Assembly (NCBI GenBank): GCA_964244495.1
Contig: CAXTIU010000009.1
Coordinates: forward strand, 62,001-126,000
Direction: 5' to 3'
From: RH-AL1 sp964244495
Lineage (GTDB): Bacteria > Pseudomonadota > Alphaproteobacteria > Rhizobiales > Beijerinckiaceae
Length of the DNA stretch: 64,000 nucleotides
Position 1 is the stretch's first letter; every line of letters starts with the position of its first letter. Positions 8,421 through 15,274 of this stretch are shown here, one piece after another. The notes beneath the pieces were generated by a model. It had not been told where the DNA came from and searched no databases. It worked only from the letters and a program-made list of their open reading frames with translations. The position numbers and the translations under genes were made by a program.

Positions 8421-10331
8421 ATGAGCGACGCGACCCCATCCGAAGAGTCCGGCCCCTCCGAGGGCCTCGGCAAGCTCTTCGCCGACCAGGCCTCGACCGA
8501 GGCGGCGTCCAAGAAGGCCGAGCCGTACCGCGTGCTGGCGCGGAAGTACCGGCCGAACTCGTTCGAGGACCTGATCGGCCAGGAGGCGATGGTCCGCACG
8601 CTGTCGAACGCCTTCGACCTCGACCGCATCCACCAGGCCTACATGCTGACCGGCGTACGCGGCGTCGGCAAGACGACGACCGCCCGCATCCTCGCGCGCG
8701 CCTTCAACTACGAGCTGCCGCTGCTCGGCGAGCGCGCGGCGGTCACCAGGCCGACGATCCAGATGCGGGAGATCGGCGCCCACTGCCAGGCGATCATCGA
8801 GAGCCGGCACGTCGACGTGATCGAGATGGACGCGGCCTCGCACACCGGCATCGACGACGTGCGCGAGATCATCGACAGTTCCCGCTACCGCCCGGTGATG
8901 GCGCGCACCAAGATCTACATCGTCGACGAGGTGCACATGCTGTCGAAGCAGGCGTTCAACGGCCTGCTGAAGACGCTCGAGGAGCCGCCCGACCACGTCA
9001 AGTTCCTGTTCGCGACGACGGAGATCGAGAAGGTGCCGGTGACGGTGCGCTCGCGATGCCAGCGCTTCGACCTGCGTCGCATCGAGCCGTCCGTGATGGT
9101 GGCCCACCTCGCCCGGATCTGCGCCAGGGAGAACGTGCCGGTCGAGGAGGAGGCGCTCGCCGTCATCGCCAGGGCGGCGGAAGGCTCGGTACGCGACGCT
9201 TTGTCGCTCCTCGACCAGGCGATCGCGCTCGGCGCGGGCGCTGGCCGCACGCTGGACGCGGCGACGTTGCGCGCCATGCTGGGCCTCGCCGACCGCACGC
9301 GGGTGATCGACCTGTTCGAGCAGGTCATGAAGGGCGACATGGCGTCGGCGTTGCGCACGCTGAAGGAGCTGCACGATTCCGGCGGCGAGCCTGGGCAGAT
9401 CCTCGTCGACCTCGCCGACTTCGTCCACTTCGTCACCCGGGTGAAGCTGGTGCCGGAGGCCGCCGACGATCCCGCCGCCTCGCCGGAGGAGCGGGTTCGC
9501 GGCAAGCTGTTCGCCAAGGCGCTGTCGATGGCGGTGCTGACCCGCGCCTGGCAGCTGCTGCTGAAGGGGTTGGGGGAGGTCAAGGACGCTCCGCGCCCGC
9601 TCGCCGCCGCCGACATGGTGCTGGTGCGCCTCGCCTACGCCGCCGACCTTCCGCCGCCCGACGAGGTGCTGCGTCGCCTGGGTGGCGGCGCGGGCGCCCG
9701 TCCGGCGGTGTCGCACGCCCCGGATGGCGGATCGAACAAGGGGCGGGGCGAGGGGTCCGGCGGCCGGGCGTCGCTGGCGGTCGTCGCGTCGCCGTCCCTG
9801 CCGATGCAGGCCACGGCCGCGCGGGTGGAGGCCCCGCCCGTCGCGGCAGAGCCGGCCCCCAGGCTCAACCGGTTGGAGGACCTCGTCGCCCTGGCGGCGC
9901 GGAAGCGCGACATCCAGCTGAAGACGGCGCTGGAGCGCGACGTGCACCTCGTGCGCTTCGAGGAAGGATCGATCGAGTTCTCGCTGGCGCCGGGGGCGCC
10001 GCAGACCTTGCCGCAGGCGCTGATGCGCAAGCTGCAGGAGTGGACCGGCGCGCGATGGGTCGTCGCCCTGTCACGCGATCCCGGCGCCCCGACGCTGGCC
10101 GAGCAGGCGCAGGCGCGCGATGGCGAGAAACGGTCGGACATCGAGCGTGACCCCCTGGTGCGCAGCGTGCTCGCCCATTTCCCCGGCGCGCAGATCGTCG
10201 CCGTGCGCGCGGCCGACACGGCTCCCGAAGCGATCCCCGACGCCGGTCTCTCGTTGGCCGCCGAGCCGGTGAACGATTACGGCGAGGATGTCGCCTTCGC
10301 CGACATGATCTTCACGGAAGACGATGTGTGA
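8421..10331 (+). CDS. dnaX: DNA polymerase III subunits gamma/tau
   Basis: DnaX is the ATPase of the clamp loader that places the beta sliding clamp on DNA and links polymerase cores. The AAA+ domain has Walker A GVRGVGKTTTARIL (near residue 75), Walker B IVDEVHMLS, and the sensor-1 region LFATTEIEKVP. Domain III and a variable C-terminal tau region follow, 636 residues in total. The ATG at 8421 after CCAGGGA is preferred over the upstream open frame, which would run into the SRP RNA. The zinc-finger region between residues 85 and 125 retains only one obvious cysteine (AHCQAI) instead of four. The usual neighbours ybaB and recR do not follow. Instead the 3' end overlaps a convergent histidine kinase gene by 20 bases. 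Confidence 0.95.
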   Translation: MSDATPSEESGPSEGLGKLFADQASTEAASKKAEPYRVLARKYRPNSFEDLIGQEAMVRTLSNAFDLDRIHQAYMLTGVRGVGKTTTARILARAFNYELPLLGERAAVTRPTIQMREIGAHCQAIIESRHVDVIEMDAASHTGIDDVREIIDSSRYRPVMARTKIYIVDEVHMLSKQAFNGLLKTLEEPPDHVKFLFATTEIEKVPVTVRSRCQRFDLRRIEPSVMVAHLARICARENVPVEEEALAVIARAAEGSVRDALSLLDQAIALGAGAGRTLDAATLRAMLGLADRTRVIDLFEQVMKGDMASALRTLKELHDSGGEPGQILVDLADFVHFVTRVKLVPEAADDPAASPEERVRGKLFAKALSMAVLTRAWQLLLKGLGEVKDAPRPLAAADMVLVRLAYAADLPPPDEVLRRLGGGAGARPAVSHAPDGGSNKGRGEGSGGRASLAVVASPSLPMQATAARVEAPPVAAEPAPRLNRLEDLVALAARKRDIQLKTALERDVHLVRFEEGSIEFSLAPGAPQTLPQALMRKLQEWTGARWVVALSRDPGAPTLAEQAQARDGEKRSDIERDPLVRSVLAHFPGAQIVAVRAADTAPEAIPDAGLSLAAEPVNDYGEDVAFADMIFTEDDV

Positions 10332-12615
10332 AAGCGTCCGGTCCGCGGGGCGGCACATCGGGCTCGCCGCCCGGCGGCGCGGCGCCTCCGACATCGTCCC
10401 ATCGGGATTGAGGGCTCCGGCGGGGTAGCCGCACGACGGTCCCGCCGACGCTTTCCGCCCGCGTGACATCCGCGATCGCATGCGCCAGCGCGGCCTGCGT
10501 GAAGGGCTTCGGCAGGCGCGGCAGGCAAGCCACGTCGGCCTCGGACACCTCCGCGTAGCCGCTCGCGAGCAGGATCGGCAGGCCGGGACGCAGCACCGCC
10601 ACCTCCCTCGCCAGTTCGAGCCCCGTCATCGTCGGCATGGCATGATCCGTCATCAACAGGTCGACCGGCGTGCCCGCGCGAAGCACCCCGAGGGCCTCCC
10701 GCGCCGATCCCGTCCTGACGACGTGATGGCCGAGGTCCTCCACCATCGCCGCCGTGCCTTCCAGCACGAGGGGATCGTCGTCGACCAGCAACACCCGGCA
10801 GGCCCGTCCGGCCGCGGGGATCGGCGCCGGCGCGGCGGCGGGCGTCGCCGCGTCGGGGGATACCGGCAGCCACAGCTCGACGCCCGTGCCCCGGCCGGGC
10901 GTGCTCTCGATCCGCAGCGTCCCGCCGGACTGCGCCGCCAGCCCGTGCACCATGGCGAGGCCGAGACCGGTGCCCTTGCCCACCACCTTGGTCGTGAAGA
11001 ACGGTTCGGCGGCCCGCGCCAGCGTCGCCGCGTCCATGCCCTCGCCGCTGTCCGTCACCGCGAGCACGACGTAGGGCCCCGACGCCAGCCCGGGCGGCCT
11101 TTCGGGACCATCCGCCGCCTCGCGTCCCGCGATCACGATCGTGCCACCGCCCGGCATGGCGTCGCGCGCGTTCACGGCGAGGTTCAGGAGGGCGGCCTCG
11201 AGCTGGTGGGCATCGACCCGCGCCGGCGCGAGCCGGACCGGGAAGCGCGTCTCGACCGTGATGTTGGAACCCAGCGAGCGCACCAGCAGGTCGGTCATGC
11301 CGGCCACCAGGGCGGGAAGGTCGACGGCCTCGAACTTGAGGTCCTGGCGCCGCGAGAAGGCGAGCATGCGCTGGGTCAAGGCCGCGCCGCGCCGCGCGCC
11401 CTCGATACCGCCCTCCACGTAGCGGCGCAGGCGCGGGTCGTCGGGCAGGCGCTTGGCCAGGAGTTCGAGGTTGCCGAGGACGACCGCGAGCAGGTTGTTG
11501 AAGTCGTGCGCGATGCCGCCGGTGAGCTGACCCACCGCCTCCATCTTCTGCGCCTGCCGCAACGCCGCCTCGGCCGCCTCGCGCCGTCCCATCTCGTCGA
11601 CCAGGATGGTCCGCGCGCGGGCCTCCTCCTGGGCGGCGCTCAGCGCGAGCCACGTGACGCCGCAGAGCGTCAGGGCGGCGAGCAGCGCGACCCCGCCGTA
11701 GATGAGCACGTGGAGGCGCCACGGACCCAGCACGGCCGCCGTGTTCAGGCCGTAGCCGACGTAGATCGGGTAGGCGGCGAGCTTCCGGAAGACGGCGATG
11801 CGCTCGACACCGTCGAGCGTGGAGGCGAAAGTCGTCGCGCCCCCCAGCAGGCGGGCCATCACGGCCTGCTGGTTCCCGGGGCTGAGCGCCTGCTGCATCT
11901 GGTCGGTGTTCAGGGACGGGCTGCGGGCCAGCACCGTTCCGTCGGCGCGCACGAGGGCCATGCTGTCCCCCGGCGAGTCGGACAGGGTGCGGTGGAAGGC
12001 CTCGAAATATTCCTGCGCCACCGAGATGGTGATCGCGCCGGCGAACCGTCCGTCCGGTGTCCTCGCCGCGCGCGCGATGTTGAGCTTGAGGGAGCCGCTG
12101 AGGCGCCCGGTGTTGGGGGTGCCGACGGCGAGGCCGCTCGCGTCGAGGCTCGGGACGGCGCCGTCGCCACCGGCCGGCTCGACCTCGGCGCGGGTCAGCA
12201 TGCGGAAGAAGTCGCGGTCCCCCACGTTCGTGACCGGTACGGGGTAGAAGCGGCTGTGCGCCGTGATCCGGCCGTCCGCGTCGGTCAGGAACAGCGAGCC
12301 GACCTCCTTCAGCTCGTGGTCGATCGCGGCCAGGTAGGCGTGACGCGCCGCCTCGCCCTCCCGGGGCGCCGTGCGCAGGTGCTCGTCGACGCGCGCGAAG
12401 ATGAGTTCATAGGCGTGGAACGCCGCCGACGCGTGCTGCTCCAGCACCTCGGCCGACCGCTCGGCGTGCTGGCCGGCTTCGGCGAGCAGAACGCGATGCT
12501 CCTGCCAGATCGCCGCGCCGAAGAGCAGGGCCGGCACGACGAGCGAGGCCGCGAGCAGGACGCGCAAGCGGCGGACGGTGCCGCTCGCCGGTATCGCCGA
12601 TGGATGGGCGGACAT
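10312..12615 (-). CDS. Membrane-bound hybrid sensor histidine kinase with receiver domain
   Basis: This signalling protein has 767 residues. A first membrane segment lies near residues 15-35 and a second near 300-320. Between them is a periplasmic sensor that looks like a double-CACHE domain (LFLTDADGRITAHSRF, DRDFFRML, GAITISV). The cytoplasmic part has a phosphoacceptor of the GGIAHDFNNLL type near residue 375, an HATPase domain (NLAVNARDAMP, DSGEGM, GTGLGLAMVHG), and a receiver near 630-745 with LLVDDDPL, the phosphorylatable Asp in LLMTDHAMP, and the Lys in RLPKPF. No separate output regulator is adjacent. I chose the ATG at 12615; one at 12663 is also open. The ligand is unknown. Confidence 0.88.
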   Translation of the reverse strand: MSAHPSAIPASGTVRRLRVLLAASLVVPALLFGAAIWQEHRVLLAEAGQHAERSAEVLEQHASAAFHAYELIFARVDEHLRTAPREGEAARHAYLAAIDHELKEVGSLFLTDADGRITAHSRFYPVPVTNVGDRDFFRMLTRAEVEPAGGDGAVPSLDASGLAVGTPNTGRLSGSLKLNIARAARTPDGRFAGAITISVAQEYFEAFHRTLSDSPGDSMALVRADGTVLARSPSLNTDQMQQALSPGNQQAVMARLLGGATTFASTLDGVERIAVFRKLAAYPIYVGYGLNTAAVLGPWRLHVLIYGGVALLAALTLCGVTWLALSAAQEEARARTILVDEMGRREAAEAALRQAQKMEAVGQLTGGIAHDFNNLLAVVLGNLELLAKRLPDDPRLRRYVEGGIEGARRGAALTQRMLAFSRRQDLKFEAVDLPALVAGMTDLLVRSLGSNITVETRFPVRLAPARVDAHQLEAALLNLAVNARDAMPGGGTIVIAGREAADGPERPPGLASGPYVVLAVTDSGEGMDAATLARAAEPFFTTKVVGKGTGLGLAMVHGLAAQSGGTLRIESTPGRGTGVELWLPVSPDAATPAAAPAPIPAAGRACRVLLVDDDPLVLEGTAAMVEDLGHHVVRTGSAREALGVLRAGTPVDLLMTDHAMPTMTGLELAREVAVLRPGLPILLASGYAEVSEADVACLPRLPKPFTQAALAHAIADVTRAESVGGTVVRLPRRSPQSRWDDVGGAAPPGGEPDVPPRGPDAFTHRLP

Positions 12616-12662
12616 GGGGCACGTGATCGCGACAGGAGGGCGGGCGAGGGAGCCGACCAGCA

Positions 12663-12690
12663 TTTGGCGGCGAGATTTTGGCGGCGAGAT
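12663..12690. repeat. Perfect 14-bp tandem duplication
   Basis: TTTGGCGGCGAGAT occurs twice head to tail, at 12663-12676 and 12677-12690. It lies in the 156-base gap between the chemoreceptor stop and the histidine kinase start, so within the likely promoter or leader of the kinase. Two copies of one site could be a recent slippage event or a duplicated binding site. Confidence 0.85.
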
Positions 12691-12771
12691 CCAAGACCTT
12701 CGGCGAGCTCATGGAGCGGCGGGCTTGCCCGGGCCCGAGGCGCCGCCGATCCGATCGCGTTCCGCGGGTGC

Positions 12772-14061
12772 CTACGCCGCCCGGATCGTCTGCGAGAAGC
12801 CGTTGACGAGGCTGGCCATGCCGGTGGCGATCTCGTCGAGTTCGCGGGCGAGGTGGACGACGGATGTCGCGCTGGCGCTGGTCTCGCCGACCGATCGCAC
12901 CACGTTCCCGATCTGGCTCGACATGGTCTGCGTTCCGGCGGCGGCGGAGCGGACGTTGCGGGCGATCTCCTGGGTGGCGGCGCCTTGTTCGTGCACGGCG
13001 GCGGCGATGATGGTCGAGATGTGCTCGACCTCGCTGATCTTCTTCTGGATGCGGTCGATCGCCTCGACCGAAAGGTCGGTGGCTTCCTGCATCTCGGCGA
13101 TCTGGCCGGTGATGTCCTGGGTCGCCTTGGCGGTCTGGGTCGCCAGCGTCTTGACCTCCTGGGCGACGACGGCGAAGCCGCGCCCCGCCTCGCCGGCGCG
13201 CGCCGCCTCGATCGTGGCGTTGAGCGCGAGCAGGTTGGTCTGCGCCGCGATGCGCGAGATCAGGCTGACGACATCGCCGACCTTCTGCGCCGCCGTCGAG
13301 AGCCGCCCCATGCCGGCGTTGGTCGCCACCGCGCGCTCGACCGCGTCCTTGACGACGTTGGTGGACTGCACGACCTGGCGGCTGATCTCCTCGATCGAGT
13401 CGAGCAGCTGCTCGGACGCGATCGCGACCGACGACACGTCGCCGGCGGCGTTCGTCGAGGCGGAGGTCGCGTGGTCGGACCCGTCGCTGGCGTGGCGCGC
13501 GGCGGTCACCATCATTTCCGCCGCATCGCCCAGGCGCTTGCTCATGCTGCCGACCCGCTGGACCTTGGCCGCGAGCTCCTGGGAGAACACCTCGATCCTC
13601 AGGGCCATCGCCGTTTCCCGCGCATCGGCCTTCGCGGCGTGTTCCGTCCCGGTCCGGGCCGCGTCGGCCTGCGCGCGGGCGGTCGCCGCGCCGCGCAGCT
13701 GCAGGAGGGCGCGCATGGAGCGGCCGATGTCGTCGTCGCGATCCGCGCCGTCGAGCGCGAAGGACAGGTCCCCCGCCGCGAGGCCCTCGACGGCGCTCGC
13801 CATTGCCTTCAACGGTTTGCCGAAGGTAAGGTGCATGACGGGAAGGGCGATGGCGAGCAACGCCAGCACGGCGACCGCCGTCGCGATCAGGATGTCGGAG
13901 GACGCGGCCTGCGCCGCCGCCGCCACGCTCGACCCGCCGGCGGAGGGCGCCTCGGCGACGTGCTGCACCGCGAAAGTGGCGTAGCCGCCGAGCGCGAGCA
14001 TCGGGCAGACGAGCAACGCCTGCCTGAGCATGAGGCTTCGGCCAATCGAAACGATGCCCAT
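12772..14061 (-). CDS. Methyl-accepting chemotaxis protein
   Basis: This chemoreceptor has 429 residues and signals to CheA/CheW. Two membrane segments (near residues 10-30 and 58-80) enclose a very short periplasmic stretch of about 30 residues rich in Ala and Ser, too small for a normal ligand domain. A HAMP linker follows, then a long coiled-coil signalling domain with the conserved hairpin tip (ISRIAAQTNLLALNATIEAA, then AGEAGRGFAVVAQEVKTLA). The ATG at 14061 is preferred because AGGA lies five bases upstream; starts at 14103 and 14112 are also open. A receptor with so little periplasmic sequence probably senses membrane state or an intracellular cue; this is inference. The divergent neighbour is gshB. 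Confidence 0.9.
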   Translation of the reverse strand: MGIVSIGRSLMLRQALLVCPMLALGGYATFAVQHVAEAPSAGGSSVAAAAQAASSDILIATAVAVLALLAIALPVMHLTFGKPLKAMASAVEGLAAGDLSFALDGADRDDDIGRSMRALLQLRGAATARAQADAARTGTEHAAKADARETAMALRIEVFSQELAAKVQRVGSMSKRLGDAAEMMVTAARHASDGSDHATSASTNAAGDVSSVAIASEQLLDSIEEISRQVVQSTNVVKDAVERAVATNAGMGRLSTAAQKVGDVVSLISRIAAQTNLLALNATIEAARAGEAGRGFAVVAQEVKTLATQTAKATQDITGQIAEMQEATDLSVEAIDRIQKKISEVEHISTIIAAAVHEQGAATQEIARNVRSAAAGTQTMSSQIGNVVRSVGETSASATSVVHLARELDEIATGMASLVNGFSQTIRAA

Positions 14062-14107
14062 AACGTCCTGTCCCTCGGCGGCACCAACGTAACCTAGGGA
14101 CATTGCG

Positions 14108-14122
14108 TTCACGGCTGGTTAA
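14108..14122 (-). promoter_or_regulatory. Weak CtrA-like site upstream of the chemoreceptor
   Basis: Read on the minus strand, the sequence is TTAA, seven bases, TGAA. The CtrA consensus is TTAA-N7-TTAA. CtrA controls motility and chemotaxis genes in many Alphaproteobacteria, so the location fits, but the second half deviates. Confidence 0.2.
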
Positions 14123-14206
14123 TGCTTCGGCAAGCCCGCCGATCTGGTGCCGTTTGGCGGCGACGCGGATCGACGGCGCGGATGCCGCGATGATGGAGGA
14201 GCGAGC

Positions 14207-15163
14207 ATGCCCTTGAAGGTTGCGGTCCAGATGGACCCGATCGAGCGCGTGGCGATCGCCGGGGACACGACGTTCGCCTTGATGCTCGAGGCGACGGCGC
14301 GCGGCCACAGCCTGCACTATTACCGCCCCGAGGACCTCAGCCTGCGCGGCGGCGAGGTGGTGGCCCGCGCCGCGCCCGTCCAGGTGCGCGACGAACTCGG
14401 CAACCATTTCTCGCTGGGCGAGGCCACGTCGGTCAGCCTCGCGACGATGGATGTCGTGCTGCTGCGCCAGGACCCGCCCTTCGACCTCGCCTACATCACC
14501 TCCACCCACCTGCTGGAGCGGCTGCCGCCGTCCACCGTCGTCGTCAACGACCCCGTCGGCGTGCGCAACGCGCCGGAGAAGCTGTTCGTGATGGACTATC
14601 CCCAGCTGATGCCGCCGACGCTGATCACCCGCGACAAGGCGGAGATCGAGGCGTTCCGGCGCGCGCACGGCGAGGTGGTGATGAAGCCCCTCCACGGCCA
14701 CGGCGGCGCGTCCGTGTTCAAGCTCGCGGAGCGCGACGGCAACTTCGGCTCGCTCTACGACCTGTTCGCCTCCATGCTCCGCGAGCAGTGGGTCGTGCAG
14801 GCCTTCCTCAAGAACATCGTGCACGGCGACAAGCGCATCGTGCTGGTCGACGGTGAGCCGCTCGGCGCGGTGAACCGGGTGCCGGCGGAGAACGACATCC
14901 GCTCCAACATGGTGCGGGGCGGCGCCGCCAACGCCACCCTCTTCACCGATCGCGAGCGGGAAATCTGCGCGACCATCGCCCCCGAGCTCAAGCGGCGCGG
15001 GCTGCTGCTGGTGGGCATCGACGTGATCGACGGCTACCTGACCGAGATCAACGTGACCTCGCCCACCGGCATCCGCGCCATCAAGCGCGTCGGCGGTCCG
15101 GACCTCGCCATCCCGGTGTGGGAGGCCATCGAGGCGAGACACGCCCGAGCCCGGCGACCGTAA
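14207..15163 (+). CDS. gshB: Glutathione synthetase
   Basis: GshB joins gamma-glutamylcysteine and glycine using ATP in the last step of glutathione synthesis. The protein has 318 residues. The N-terminal substrate domain begins VAVQMDPIERVAI, and the family motif LLRQDPPFDLAYITSTHLLE follows near residue 85. The ATP-grasp part has EVVMKPLHGHGGASVFKL near residue 160 and the C-terminal GIDVIDGYLTEINVTSPTG. The ATG at 14207 has a strong ribosome-binding site, GGAGGA, six bases upstream. A hairpin and then glnD follow on the same strand. Confidence 0.96.
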   Translation: MPLKVAVQMDPIERVAIAGDTTFALMLEATARGHSLHYYRPEDLSLRGGEVVARAAPVQVRDELGNHFSLGEATSVSLATMDVVLLRQDPPFDLAYITSTHLLERLPPSTVVVNDPVGVRNAPEKLFVMDYPQLMPPTLITRDKAEIEAFRRAHGEVVMKPLHGHGGASVFKLAERDGNFGSLYDLFASMLREQWVVQAFLKNIVHGDKRIVLVDGEPLGAVNRVPAENDIRSNMVRGGAANATLFTDREREICATIAPELKRRGLLLVGIDVIDGYLTEINVTSPTGIRAIKRVGGPDLAIPVWEAIEARHARARRP

Positions 15164-15175
15164 CGGCGGCGCAAG

Positions 15176-15205
15176 CGTCCCGTCCCATGATGTCGGCACG
15201 GGACG
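15176..15205 (+). promoter_or_regulatory. Hairpin between gshB and glnD
   Basis: CGTCCCGT (15176-15183) is perfectly complementary to ACGGGACG (15198-15205) across a 14-base loop. It starts 12 bases after the gshB stop and ends 69 bases before the glnD start. There is no T-run, so it is not a typical intrinsic terminator; an operator or an mRNA-processing or attenuation structure is as likely. Confidence 0.4.
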
Positions 15206-15274
15206 ATCGCGGCGGCTTGCCGGGACGCCGACGCACCGGCGAATCAACATCACTCCACCTGGGATCGGGAACCG

